A stretch of DNA of 64,000 nucleotides from JACOMY01 sp046233115 (GCA_046233115.1 JBJXHM010000003.1:62001-126000), one strand, 5' to 3'; positions 15,977 to 27,494 are shown, counted from the first letter of the stretch. Notes: generated by a model not told the origin, from the sequence alone. Made by a program: numbers and translations.

Positions 15977-16798
15977 CTACCCCTTAACCGCGCCCAGCGA
16001 GATACCGCGCACCAGATAGCGCTGTAGGAAGGCGACGGCGACGAAGATGGGAAAGGTGCCCAGCACGCTCATCGCCGCGATCTTGGCCCAGAAATTGGAC
16101 TGGGCGCCGAAGTAGTGGGTGACCTGAACCGGATAGGTCGTGACCTCGGTCCGGGTCATCACCAGCGCGAAGAGGAAGTCGTTCCAGGCGAAGACGAAGG
16201 TGAAGACGGCGGTGGCGAAGAGGCCGTTGCGCACCATCGGGAAGACCACCTTGATCAGGGTCTCCCAGCGGGTGCAGCCGTCGATCAGCGCGCTCTCCTC
16301 CAGCTCCAGCGGCACGTCCTCTATGTAGCCGCGCATCATCCAGATGACGTAGGGCAGGTTGAAGGCGGTATAGAGCAGGATCAGGCCGTGGTAAGTGTCG
16401 ACCCAGCCGAGGAAGACGTAGAGCAGGAACAGCGGGAAGACGATGGCGATCGGCGGGATCATCCGCTGCGAGATGATCCAGACCGCCAGGTTGCTGCCAC
16501 CGGTCTTGAAGCGCGCCAGACTGTAGGCGCAGATCGTCCCGAAGAACATGGCGAGGACGGTCGAGACCGTGGCGACGAAGAGCGAGTTCCAGACCGTCAC
16601 CGCATCGCCGTCCTTGAACAGCACGAAATAGTTGTCGAACTGGATCTGAGCCGGGTACCAGACCGGCGGCGAGGAGAAGATCTCCTCCGGCCGCTTGAAG
16701 GAGATGGCGAAGAGCCAGTAGATCGGAAAGAGAAAGAAGAGGGTCGCCAAGAGCGCCAAGAGGAAGCGCAGGACGAGCCTCGAGCCGCTGTGTCTCAT
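15977..16798 (-). CDS. Carbohydrate ABC transporter permease (MalG-like)
   Basis: 273 residues with six hydrophobic segments, starting with LRFLLALLATLFFLFPIYWL. The cytoplasmic EAA loop that contacts the ATPase is visible as EESALIDGCTRWETLIKVVFP (about 185-205). This is the second permease of the importer. It overlaps the first permease gene by 4 bp and the ATPase gene follows after 3 bp. Confidence 0.94.
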   Translation of the reverse strand: MRHSGSRLVLRFLLALLATLFFLFPIYWLFAISFKRPEEIFSSPPVWYPAQIQFDNYFVLFKDGDAVTVWNSLFVATVSTVLAMFFGTICAYSLARFKTGGSNLAVWIISQRMIPPIAIVFPLFLLYVFLGWVDTYHGLILLYTAFNLPYVIWMMRGYIEDVPLELEESALIDGCTRWETLIKVVFPMVRNGLFATAVFTFVFAWNDFLFALVMTRTEVTTYPVQVTHYFGAQSNFWAKIAAMSVLGTFPIFVAVAFLQRYLVRGISLGAVKG

Positions 16799-17700
16799 CG
16801 ATCCAGCTCCATCCGCTTCAGCGCCAGGATCACCACCGCAGACAGCAGCACGATGACCAGGAAGGCGATCGCCGCGGTGTAGCTGGTCTCGAACTGCCGG
16901 AAGCCCTGGAGGTAGGTGTAGATCGAGATGGTCTCGGTCTGTGTGCCCGGGCCGCCCATGGTCATGGCCCAGACCACGTCAAAGATGCGGAAGAGGTCCA
17001 GCCCGCGAATCAGGAGCGCGATCGTCATCACCGGCCAGATCGCCGGCAGCACGATCAGCCGGAAGCTGCGCAGGAAGGAGGCGCCGTCGATCTCGGCCGC
17101 CTCGAGCTGGCTCTTGTCCACGTTGGAGAGACCGGCCAGCAGGATCAGGAACATGAAGGGGGTCCACTGCCAGACCTCGGCGATCAGGATCGCCGGGTAG
17201 ACGTAATCCGGCTTGATCACCCAGAGGATCGGCATGGGTTCGCCTGCGATCCAGCCCAGCACCTGGTTGACCGGCCCATAGCGATTGTCGAACAGCAGCC
17301 GCCAGGTGGCGCCGGCCACCACCGGGGCGATCAAGGTCGGCAGCACCAGCAGCGCCACGAAGATGGCCCGCCCGGGCAGACGCTCCAGGAAGAGGTAGGC
17401 CATCGCCAGGCCCAGGATCAGCTCCAGCGGCAGCGCGATCGCCATGATGATCACGGTGTGCCAGATCGATTCCCACAGCCTGCCGTCGCGGAAGAGGGCG
17501 GCATAGTGGATGAAGCCGGAGAAGGAGGTGTCCTCCTCCAGCATGTTGATGTTCTGCAGGCTGACGACCAGTGTGTAGATCAGCGGAAAGAGCCCGATGA
17601 ACAGCAGGATAAAGACTGCCGGCGCGATGATCAGGTACTTGAACTCGCGATCACCGGCGATGCCGCCGCGTCCTGCGATGCCTCTAGCCTGGGCAGCCAC
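16795..17700 (-). CDS. Carbohydrate ABC transporter permease (MalF/UgpA-like)
   Basis: 301 residues. Six membrane segments follow a short N-terminal cytoplasmic tail, the first being YLIIAPAVFILLFIGLFPLIY (about 25-45). The EAA loop reads LEAAEIDGASFLRSFRLIVLP (about 200-220). It is the first permease of the CUT1 importer and is separated from the binding-protein gene by 99 bp containing a strong hairpin. It overlaps the second permease gene by 4 bp. Confidence 0.94.
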   Translation of the reverse strand: MAAQARGIAGRGGIAGDREFKYLIIAPAVFILLFIGLFPLIYTLVVSLQNINMLEEDTSFSGFIHYAALFRDGRLWESIWHTVIIMAIALPLELILGLAMAYLFLERLPGRAIFVALLVLPTLIAPVVAGATWRLLFDNRYGPVNQVLGWIAGEPMPILWVIKPDYVYPAILIAEVWQWTPFMFLILLAGLSNVDKSQLEAAEIDGASFLRSFRLIVLPAIWPVMTIALLIRGLDLFRIFDVVWAMTMGGPGTQTETISIYTYLQGFRQFETSYTAAIAFLVIVLLSAVVILALKRMELDR

Positions 17701-17750
17701 CGTGCCGTTCCCTTCCCGATCCCGGTCCCGTTCGCAGCGAAGACAAGAAG

Positions 17751-17787
17751 AGCGCGGCGGCGCCCCGGCTCGGGACCCCGCCGCGCT
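17751..17787 (-). promoter_or_regulatory. Hairpin between binding-protein and permease genes
   Basis: AGCGCGGCGG (17751-17760) and CCGCCGCGCT (17778-17787) are perfect inverted repeats with a 17-nt loop. No T-tract follows on the minus strand, so it is unlikely to end transcription completely. Hairpins here commonly stabilise the 5' mRNA part so that more binding protein than permease is made; that role is inferred. Confidence 0.5.
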
Positions 17788-17799
17788 TCCAGGCTGTGC

Positions 17800-19257
17800 C
17801 TACTTGGGGTAGGCGTTGGGCTTGGCCGCCCATTCCAGGTAGACCGCACGCTGCTTGTCGACGCCGATCCGATCGGTCAGCGCGTCCCACTGTGCGGCGG
17901 CATCGTCGAGGATGGTCTGGCTGTCCTCGCCGGCCCAGAGCCGGGTAATGGACTGGCGCAGCACCTCCTCATACTTGTCGGTCTGCAGCACCGAGAGGTC
18001 CAGGAGACCGGTCTCGGCACCGGCCCGCAGGGTCGCCAGGTAGTCCTTGGCGTCCGGCCAGCGCGCCAGGTACTCCGGGTTGGTGAAGTGGCTCTCCCGG
18101 AAGGGATCGCGCAGCGCATAGGGGAGCTGCACGCGGGCCAGGCTGGTCTCCTCGCTGTTCAGCCACTGGATGAAGAGGTAGGCGGCCTCCTTCTTCTTGC
18201 TGCTGGAGGAGACGGCCAGCGAGAAGCCCAGTGCCAGCTCCGGCGTGCCGCCCGGCGGCAGGGCATAGCCCACCTTGTCGGCGATGGTCGACTTCGGCAC
18301 CCAGGAGAGCGCCTCTTCCTCCACGCCGTAGCCGGCCGCCCAGCGGCCGAAGGGCGGCCAGGAGACGGTCATCGCGATCTCGCCCGCGAGGAAGGAGGAG
18401 AGCGCCTCGACGAAGCCCCAGCTCTCCACGCCCGGCGGCATGAAGGCGTTGTCCGCGCGCATGCCGTCGAAGACCTTGACCCCGATTGGATCGTTGATCT
18501 GCGCCTTCATCGTCTTCGGATCGAAGAACTTGCCGCCCTCGACGCGGAAGCGCTCCTGAAACAGGAGCTGGCCATAGCCCGGCTGGCGGAACTGCCCGGC
18601 GCCAAAGACCTTGGGCGCCATCTTCGAAGTGATGAAGTCGCCGATCTCGGCATACTCCTCCCAGGTCTTGGGCGGCGCCAGGTCATAGCCGAACTTGGCC
18701 TTGAACTCGGCCTGGAGGTCGGGATCGTTGAAGATGTCCTTGCGGTAATAGAGGATGAAGAGGTCGCCGTCGTCCGGGAAGCCGTAGATCTTCCCATCGA
18801 CGGTCATCTGGTTGTCGCGATAGGTCGGCGCGATGGTCTTCAGCTCGTCGCGATAGCCGTACTTGTCGACGTAGGGATCCAGGTCCTCCAGCGCACCGGC
18901 GCGGACCAGATCAGGCATCCAGGACGGCACCACGTTCAGCGCGTCATAGGCGCCGGTGCCGGCGCGATGCTCCTGCAGGATCTTGGTGAACATCTCGGAC
19001 GGCGGTACCTCGACCACCTTGACCTTGATTCCGGTCAGCTCTTCCCACTTGGGGCCGGAGTAATTGAGCGGGTCGAGCGACTGTAGTCCCCCCTCCCAGA
19101 CAATGGTGATCTCCTCGCCGGCATATTTCTTCGCTGCCTCGACCGCGGTCTGGGCGCCCGATTGTGCAAAAGCAACCGACGTCACAGTACCCAAGGTGGT
19201 CAGGACCAGGCCCGCGCATAGTCCGCGCAGCACCGATTGTGCCTCTAAGAGACGCAT
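17800..19257 (-). CDS. ABC transporter substrate-binding protein (family 1, carbohydrate)
   Basis: 485 residues, first gene of the importer operon. A signal peptide is visible (LVLTTLGTVTSVAFAQSG, cleavage after AFA or AFAQ). The mature protein has the family 1 pattern: EITIVWEGG, VKVVEVPPSEMFTKIL, YDALNVVPSWMPDLVRAGALEDLDPYV (split motif about 105-130) and the VDGKIYGFPDDGD segment (about 155). It is periplasmic and presents a sugar or sugar-lactone to the permeases. A GGGAGGAG ribosome site precedes the ATG. The ligand cannot be read from sequence; the downstream lactonase-like and aldolase genes point to an aldonate or lactone. Confidence 0.93.
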   Translation of the reverse strand: MRLLEAQSVLRGLCAGLVLTTLGTVTSVAFAQSGAQTAVEAAKKYAGEEITIVWEGGLQSLDPLNYSGPKWEELTGIKVKVVEVPPSEMFTKILQEHRAGTGAYDALNVVPSWMPDLVRAGALEDLDPYVDKYGYRDELKTIAPTYRDNQMTVDGKIYGFPDDGDLFILYYRKDIFNDPDLQAEFKAKFGYDLAPPKTWEEYAEIGDFITSKMAPKVFGAGQFRQPGYGQLLFQERFRVEGGKFFDPKTMKAQINDPIGVKVFDGMRADNAFMPPGVESWGFVEALSSFLAGEIAMTVSWPPFGRWAAGYGVEEEALSWVPKSTIADKVGYALPPGGTPELALGFSLAVSSSSKKKEAAYLFIQWLNSEETSLARVQLPYALRDPFRESHFTNPEYLARWPDAKDYLATLRAGAETGLLDLSVLQTDKYEEVLRQSITRLWAGEDSQTILDDAAAQWDALTDRIGVDKQRAVYLEWAAKPNAYPK

Positions 19258-19422
19258 GAACTCCTCCCGTTCCCTGTTTTGCTTTTCAGCAGGCCTCTCC
19301 GGGCCTCAATGAAAAGTGTGAGGGGCGTGCCAAGGCGGAGTCAAGGCGCATTCAGGAGCCGGCAAGCGCTGGACGACCGCAGCACAGGGAGGCTTTGCGG
19401 GAGAGGAGGGCGTTATGAGCGC

Positions 19423-19496
19423 TGGCTGGGGCGCCAGGATTCGAACCTGGGATCGCGAGACCAAAACCCGCTGCCTTACCACTTGGCCACGCCCCA
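19423..19496 (-). tRNA. tRNA-Gln (UUG)
   Basis: The minus strand folds as a cloverleaf: acceptor arms TGGGGCG/CGCCCCA, anticodon arm GCGGG/CTCGC with loop TTTTGGT giving anticodon TTG, T-loop GTTCGAATCC, discriminator G and an encoded CCA. The anticodon reads Gln codons CAA and CAG. It stands alone between the ABC operon and a small lipoprotein gene. Confidence 0.95.
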
Positions 19497-19619
19497 ACGA
19501 GAGCGACCGGCTTGCCGGATAACCCACCGCCGACCGTCCGCGGTTCCTAGAGGAAAGCCGCCAAGGGCTCAAGCCCAAACCTTGGCGCAGCGTTCGCTAC
19601 CCTGCCCCCTGCACTAAGA

Positions 19620-19661
19620 GAAAGGGCGCCCCCGCGACCGCAGCCGCAGGGACGCCCTTTC
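19620..19661 (-). terminator. Intrinsic terminator-like hairpin after the glycine-zipper lipoprotein gene
   Basis: GAAAGGGCG (19620-19628) and CGCCCTTTC (19653-19661) form a perfect 9-bp stem. On the minus strand the stem is followed by a short T-rich stretch (TTTCTCTT). It lies 65 bp after the lipoprotein gene's stop. Confidence 0.55.
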
Positions 19662-19725
19662 CGGACGTCTGGTAGGGACGCGCGATGCCGTCGTGCCGGG
19701 AGGCCGGCGCGGCAGCAGCGTCCTG

Positions 19726-19965
19726 CTACTGGTTGTCCTTCTTGATCTGGTCGTAGAGGAAGCCGCCGGCGCCGCCGACCGCAGCGCCGATACCGGCACC
19801 CGCACCCGGGCTACCGGCGAAGGCACCGATGACTGCGCCGGTCGCCGCACCCACACCGGCGCCGACGCCGGTCCGGGTCGCCGTCTTGCTATCCAGGTTC
19901 TGACAGCCGGCGAGCAGCAAGCCACCCGCCGCCACCATCACGATTGCGCCCTTTCTAACCATCAT
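19726..19965 (-). CDS. Small glycine-zipper lipoprotein
   Basis: 79 residues. An N-terminal hydrophobic stretch ends in the lipobox LLLAGC (Cys at about residue 21), so it should be lipidated. The rest is a glycine zipper (GVGAGVGAATGAVIGAFAG, then GAGAGIGAAVGGAGGFLYD) of the kind found in outer-membrane lipoproteins that pack as helical hairpins. Two ATGs are adjacent; AAGGAG precedes both. It probably associates with the outer membrane; its function is unknown. The terminator-like hairpin downstream makes it monocistronic. Confidence 0.85.
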   Translation of the reverse strand: MMVRKGAIVMVAAGGLLLAGCQNLDSKTATRTGVGAGVGAATGAVIGAFAGSPGAGAGIGAAVGGAGGFLYDQIKKDNQ

Positions 19966-20013
19966 ACCACTCCTTGTTTTCTCGTCGTCTTCCGGGCCGT
20001 CGTGTTCCGGGCC

Positions 20014-20394
20014 TCAGCAGGGATACTTGGCGCGAATCGCCTGGATAATGCCGCTGAGCGCCGGCATTCCCATCGAATCGGGGTTCGTCTTCGCCCACTC
20101 CAGCAGGATCACCCGTGCCTCTTCGCGCGAGATCTCGTCATCCGTGCAGATCGTGGGCTTCACGTCGAAGCGAGGATCAGCCACCAGCGCGTCGTAGAAC
20201 TGGTCCAGCCCGGCAATGTAGCCGTAGCAGAAGCCCTGCGCATACTGGTTCATCGCGCTGCTTTCCGGCGAGGAACAGAGCTTCACCAAGGACCCGACGG
20301 TCTGCGCCTCGAAGTCTTCTGCGGTCAGATCGGCAGCACTGGCCGGAAGCGACAACATGGTCGCCGCGGCGAGCAGACATGCGACTCTCTTCAT
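20014..20394 (-). CDS. Secreted Rap1a/Tai-like protein
   Basis: 126 residues from the ATG at 20394, which has GGAGAG just upstream; a longer reading adds nine residues before the signal peptide. The signal peptide is MKRVACLLAAATMLSLPASA. The mature part is all-helical, with LVKLCSSPES, a FCYGYIAGLDQFYDAL segment, TICTDDEIS and a terminal KYPC; four Cys suggest two disulfides. This pattern resembles the Rap1a/Tai family, known as periplasmic immunity proteins against type VI amidase toxins but also widespread as orphans. No toxin or T6SS gene is nearby, so the immunity role is doubtful here. Confidence 0.7.
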   Translation of the reverse strand: MKRVACLLAAATMLSLPASAADLTAEDFEAQTVGSLVKLCSSPESSAMNQYAQGFCYGYIAGLDQFYDALVADPRFDVKPTICTDDEISREEARVILLEWAKTNPDSMGMPALSGIIQAIRAKYPC

Positions 20395-20681
20395 TCTTCT
20401 CTCCTCAAACGCTCGTCCCACTGCCCTTAACGCTCTTCCTGCGCTTCGGTTCCCGCGACCAGAAGGAGGTAAGGTCCGGATTTCACCCGGTTAGGGACTC
20501 CAGTCTGCCCAAGGTCCTGTCGCGAGACCAGAGATTTCCTATTCCGCTACCGATCGCAAAGCGTGCCGCTGGGGAAAAGGTGGCGATCGGCGCACTGGAT
20601 TGCCGGCCCCTAGGGTGAGACTATATCAAGAACGGAATGCCTTTCTCCGATTCCCCCGTCACCCTGGGAGCAGCCACCTAG

Positions 20682-23531
<2,850 letters not shown>

Positions 23532-23552
23532 ACCACTTCAAGGAGAAGACGC

Positions 23553-24311
23553 TTGGACCTGGGTCTCGAAGGAAAGCTATGCCTTGTCACCGGCGCCTCG
23601 GCCGGCTCCGGCTGGGCCGTCGCCCGCGCGCTGGCGGAGGAAGGCGCACGCGTCGCGATCACGGCACGCCGCGCCGACCGCCTGGCTAGGCTGGCCTCGG
23701 AGATCGCCTCCGCGACCGGCAGGGCGCCGCTGCCGGTCGCCGGCGACCTCTCCCGCCGCGAGGTCGTGGCCAAGGTGGTCTCCGCGGTGCAGGAGCGCGA
23801 GGGCGGCATCGACGTGCTGGTGAACTGCGCCGGCGCCTCGCGCCCGCTGACGCCCAAGGACGGCGACGAGGTCTGGCTGCAGTCGATGGAGCTGAACTTT
23901 CACGCCACCCGGCGCTTCGCCGAGGCGGTGCTGCCGGCGATGAAGGAAAAGGGCTGGGGCCGCATCGTCAACTTCAGCGGCTCGACCGAGCCGCGCGCCC
24001 AGAATGCGGCGTTGCCGGCCAAGGCCGCGATCCATAGCTGGGCTAAAGGCCTCTCCTGCGAGGTGGCGCCCTTCGGCATCACGGTCAACTGCATCGCCCC
24101 CGGCCGGATCGCGACCGAGCAGATCATGGACCGCCTCTACCCGACCGAGGAGGCGCGGGCCTCCTTCATCCAGGCGAACATCCCGGCCGGCCGCTTCGGC
24201 ACCCCGGAGGAGATCGCCGCGGTGACCCTCTTCCTCTGCTCCCGTCAGGCCAGCTACGTCACCGGAGCCGTGGTCCCGGTCGACGGTGGCATGCACTACT
24301 TCGCCCACTGA
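23553..24311 (+). CDS. Short-chain dehydrogenase/reductase family protein lacking the catalytic Tyr
   Basis: 252 residues, TTG start with AGGAG upstream. The Rossmann signature TGASAGSG is intact (about residue 14) and NCAG (about 91) is present. The usual Tyr-x3-Lys becomes Ala-Leu-Pro-Ala-Lys in NAALPAKAAIHSW (about 154), so the general-base Tyr is missing while Lys remains. The C-terminal GAVVPVDGGMHYF is typical. It should still bind NAD(P)H, but its chemistry, if any, is altered. It begins 21 bp after uvrA and may be co-transcribed; a DNA-repair role is not implied. Confidence 0.86.
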   Translation: MDLGLEGKLCLVTGASAGSGWAVARALAEEGARVAITARRADRLARLASEIASATGRAPLPVAGDLSRREVVAKVVSAVQEREGGIDVLVNCAGASRPLTPKDGDEVWLQSMELNFHATRRFAEAVLPAMKEKGWGRIVNFSGSTEPRAQNAALPAKAAIHSWAKGLSCEVAPFGITVNCIAPGRIATEQIMDRLYPTEEARASFIQANIPAGRFGTPEEIAAVTLFLCSRQASYVTGAVVPVDGGMHYFAH

Positions 24312-24445
24312 GGAGGATCTTCTTCTACAACTTTCAATTAGCGCGCACATCGACAAGAAAACGACATCGATAACCCTTCAAGAGACGTATTTTTTACGCT
24401 ATTATTTCAAAAATCTCTCTCTGGGGCGCCGGGAGACAAAAGAAG

Positions 24446-25798
24446 ATGAAACAATCACTCGTTTCAGTTCTCCACGCTTGCGCGCTCGACGGCGCGATCA
24501 TTGATCCGGAGCACGCAGACTATCCGGCAGCGCGACGGGTTTGGAACGGCATGGCCGACCGGCTGCCCGCCGCGATCGTGCGCGCGGAGACAATCGCCGA
24601 TGTGCAGAAAGTGGTCGTCAAGGCTGCCGAGCGCGGCGTCCTGCTGGCGGTTCGAGGCGGCGGCCACAGCCTCCCCGGCTTCTCGACGTGCGACGACGGC
24701 ATCGTCCTCGATCTTTCACGGATGAACGCGATCGCCGTCGATCCGGCAGCACGCACCGCCGAGGCTCAGGGTGGCGCACTGCTCGGCGATCTCGATAAGG
24801 CCTGCGTCCCGCTCGGCCTCGCGGTGCCGGCAGGTGTGGTCTCGCACACGGGGGTCGCCGGGCTCACCCTCGGCGGGGGCATGGGGTGGCTCAGCCGCAG
24901 GCTCGGTCTGACGATCGACAGTCTGACTGCGGCCGAGATCGTGACCGCCGACGGCACCCTCCACCACGCCAGCGCCGACAGCGAGCCCGATCTCTTCTGG
25001 GCGATTCGCGGCGGCGGCGGCAACTTCGGCGTGGTCACCAAGTTCCAGTTCCGGGCACACGACCTCGGCAGCATGCTGATCGGTAGCTGGATCTATCCGG
25101 CGAAGAGGGCACGTGCCGTTCTCCAGCACTACGGAGAGCTAGCGGCACAGGCACCCCGGCAGTTGGGCTCCGGGTTCATCCTCACTTCGAGCGAACTCCT
25201 GATGACGGCTGTCTGGTCGGGCCCTCCTTCAGGCGCGGAAGCGGCGGTGGCTCCCTATGGGAAACTCGACCTACCTGTCAGTGGATCAGTTGGAACGCTG
25301 TCCTTCCTGGATCTCCAGACCAGGTCCGATGAGAACCTGGCTTGGCATCGACGCTACTACACCAAGGGCGGCAACCTGGCGGAGATCGATAGCGCGGCCA
25401 TCGACCGGATCGTCGAGGGAATCGAGACCGCCCCCTCAGCGGCCGCGGAATACTACATCCTGCAGCTCGGCGGCGCCGTCGCGGACCTCGACGAGGACGC
25501 GACGCCTTATAGCGGTCGCAAGGCCGGCCATTTCTGGATCGCGCAAGCCGCCTGGGACCGCCCGGAGGAAGACCGGCTCTACATCGACTGGACGAAACGA
25601 GCCGCCGGCGCCCTGTCCGAAATCTCGATGCAGGGCAACTACGTCAACGAGCAAGCCGATAGTGGGGAGGAGGTCACGCTCGGCGCCTACGGCCCAAGCA
25701 AGTATCGCAGGCTGGCAGGATTGAAAGCGCGCTACGATCCGGCGAACCTCTTTCGCCTGAACCAGAACATAGAGCCGCGAGACGACAGCCGATCTTAG
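24446..25798 (+). CDS. FAD-linked oxidase with BBE domain (first of two)
   Basis: 450 residues. A PCMH-type FAD domain (about 35-205) contains VRGGGHSLPG, whose His is the usual 8-alpha covalent FAD attachment. The second attachment Cys of bicovalent berberine-bridge enzymes is absent (GVVSHTGVAGLTLGGG), so FAD should be held by one bond. GGGGNFGVVTKF ends the FAD domain. The C-terminal BBE element is NYVNEQ (about 397) with LNQNIEP. Such enzymes oxidise alcohols, sugars or amines using O2. The 134 bp upstream are AT-rich (tracts of T and A at 24388-24415), unlike the neighbourhood. A LysR gene lies convergently downstream. Substrate unknown. Confidence 0.9.
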   Translation: MKQSLVSVLHACALDGAIIDPEHADYPAARRVWNGMADRLPAAIVRAETIADVQKVVVKAAERGVLLAVRGGGHSLPGFSTCDDGIVLDLSRMNAIAVDPAARTAEAQGGALLGDLDKACVPLGLAVPAGVVSHTGVAGLTLGGGMGWLSRRLGLTIDSLTAAEIVTADGTLHHASADSEPDLFWAIRGGGGNFGVVTKFQFRAHDLGSMLIGSWIYPAKRARAVLQHYGELAAQAPRQLGSGFILTSSELLMTAVWSGPPSGAEAAVAPYGKLDLPVSGSVGTLSFLDLQTRSDENLAWHRRYYTKGGNLAEIDSAAIDRIVEGIETAPSAAAEYYILQLGGAVADLDEDATPYSGRKAGHFWIAQAAWDRPEEDRLYIDWTKRAAGALSEISMQGNYVNEQADSGEEVTLGAYGPSKYRRLAGLKARYDPANLFRLNQNIEPRDDSRS

Positions 25799-25822
25799 CG
25801 AGCACCAAGCGAGACGCCTTGT

Positions 25823-26707
25823 TCAAGCGGCCGCGCTCGCCCGCTCCCGCTCCTGCAGCAGGGCGCGGAAGGCGCGGTGGGCGCTGGAGACCTCCTGCTC
25901 GCGGTGGCGCAGGATCAGGGTCTCGACCCAGCCCTCCCCGCCCGGCAGCGCGAAGAGCGCCAGGCGGCCGTTCTCGGCCTGCGGCCGGACCAGGGCGCGC
26001 GGCAGCAGCGAGATCGCGAGGCCGGCGGCCACGGCGCCGTAGATCGCCTCCAGGCTGCCGAACTCCAGGCAGGGCACCTGGGTGCGGCCCTGGCGCGCCA
26101 GCAGGTCTTCCAGGCGCTGGCGGTAGGAACAGCCGCGGCGCAGCACAGCGATCTTTGGCGCCGCGCCAAGCAGGCGGTCCAGGGGCGCGCGGGGCTGCGG
26201 CGCCGCGATCAGCACCAGCTCCTCGCGGTAAGCCAGCTCCTGCGTCAAGGCGGGCTCGCGCACCGGGCCGCAGACCAGTGCGGTCTCGATCTCGCGCGCC
26301 AGCACGCCGGCGATCAGCTCCTGCGAGGTGCCGGTGACCAGGGTCAGGTCGACCTCCGGGCAGGCGGCTGCGAAGTCGACCAGCAGCGGCGCCAGGTGGA
26401 TCGCCGCGGTGCTCTCCAGGCAGCCCAGGGTCAGCGGCCCCTTGGGCGTGCCGTCGTCCAGCGCCGCCTGGCGCGCCTCGGTCAGAAGCTGGCGCACCCT
26501 GACGGCGTAGGGCAGCAGGCGCCGGCCGGCCGGGGTCAGGGTGACGCCGCGGGCATGACGGCTGAACAGGCTGGTGCCCAGGTCCAGCTCAAGCTGGCGC
26601 ACCCGCGCGGTCACGTTCGACTGCACCGTGCCCAGCTCACTGGCCGCCCGGCTCATCCCGCCCAGCCGCGCCACCGCCTCGAAGACCTTGAGATCCGCCG
26701 CATCCAT
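25823..26707 (-). CDS. LysR family transcriptional regulator
   Basis: 294 residues from the ATG at 26707, which begins the helix-turn-helix as MDAADLKVFEAVARLGGMSRAASEL; a longer reading adds 17 unconserved residues. Recognition helix TVQSNVTARVRQLE, then the co-inducer domain from LTLGCLESTAAIHLAPLL (about 90). LEST and a Cys in RRGCSYRQRLEDLL recall the group near YwbI/CysL-like regulators, but that is weak. It is convergent with the flavoprotein gene and divergent from nothing close; the target is not evident. Confidence 0.9.
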   Translation of the reverse strand: MDAADLKVFEAVARLGGMSRAASELGTVQSNVTARVRQLELDLGTSLFSRHARGVTLTPAGRRLLPYAVRVRQLLTEARQAALDDGTPKGPLTLGCLESTAAIHLAPLLVDFAAACPEVDLTLVTGTSQELIAGVLAREIETALVCGPVREPALTQELAYREELVLIAAPQPRAPLDRLLGAAPKIAVLRRGCSYRQRLEDLLARQGRTQVPCLEFGSLEAIYGAVAAGLAISLLPRALVRPQAENGRLALFALPGGEGWVETLILRHREQEVSSAHRAFRALLQERERASAAA

Positions 26708-26831
26708 CGGGCCGCTCTCCAACAAGCTCGCGGCCGCCGCTTGCGGCCGTCCGAACACTATAGAGCAAGGGCGGTATGGCGCCGACCGTCAGGACGCGAC
26801 GCAGTCTGGCCTATCTGCCTTGGAGCGGCTG

Positions 26832-27494
26832 TCAGACCTGGTGCATGGCCAGCAAGACCGCGATCCAGTGGCAGATCACGGCGGCCAGGACAAAGAGGTG
26901 CCAGATGGCGTTGTGGTAGCGCAGGCCGCGGGACAGGTGGAAGGCGACGCCGGAGGTGTAGAGCCCACCACCCACCATCAGCAACACCAGGACCGCGGTG
27001 CTCACCGCCTCGATCAGCGGCTGGATGATGAAGACGACGCTCCAGCCCATGGCCAGACAGAGCACCAGCCCGGCCATGTCGGCCTTGTGCGGCAGGCGCA
27101 TCGAGAGGAAGACCCCGACCGCGGCCAGGGCCCAGATGTAGAGAAAGACGCCGAGCCCCAGCCCGCCGCCGAGCACGGCCAGCGCGAAGGGCGAGTAGGT
27201 CCCGGCGATCATCACGAAGATGCCGGAGTGGTCCAGGCGCCGCAGGATGCTCTTCGGCCCCGGCGCCTCGACGATGTTATAGGCGGCCGAGATGCAGACC
27301 GTCCAGATCATGCCGACGCTGTAGAGCAGGCAGCCGGCCAGCTTGGCCGGATCGTCCCAGGGAGCGACGGAGAAGAGCAGCAGCGGCACCGCCACCAGGA
27401 CCCAGGCCACGCCCAGGAAGTGGACCACCTGGTCCATCCGCCGCTCGCCGATGGTATAGGTCGGATAGAGGCTTTCCGAAGGCACGCGTCTCAC
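26832..27494 (-). CDS. Hemolysin III family membrane protein
   Basis: 220 residues, GTG start. Seven hydrophobic segments are visible. The family's metal-site residues are present: RRLDHSGIFVMIAGTYSPF (about 86) and HNAIWHLFVLAAVICHW (about 195). The fold is shared with PAQR receptors; bacterial members are probably zinc-dependent membrane hydrolases, and the hemolysin name is historical. It is a single gene. Confidence 0.92.
   Translation of the reverse strand: MRRVPSESLYPTYTIGERRMDQVVHFLGVAWVLVAVPLLLFSVAPWDDPAKLAGCLLYSVGMIWTVCISAAYNIVEAPGPKSILRRLDHSGIFVMIAGTYSPFALAVLGGGLGLGVFLYIWALAAVGVFLSMRLPHKADMAGLVLCLAMGWSVVFIIQPLIEAVSTAVLVLLMVGGGLYTSGVAFHLSRGLRYHNAIWHLFVLAAVICHWIAVLLAMHQV

Noticed and set aside
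20461..20470. Perfect Shine-Dalgarno-like AGAAGGAGGT upstream of uvrA
   Set aside because: No ATG, GTG or TTG with a useful open frame follows at suitable distance; probably chance.
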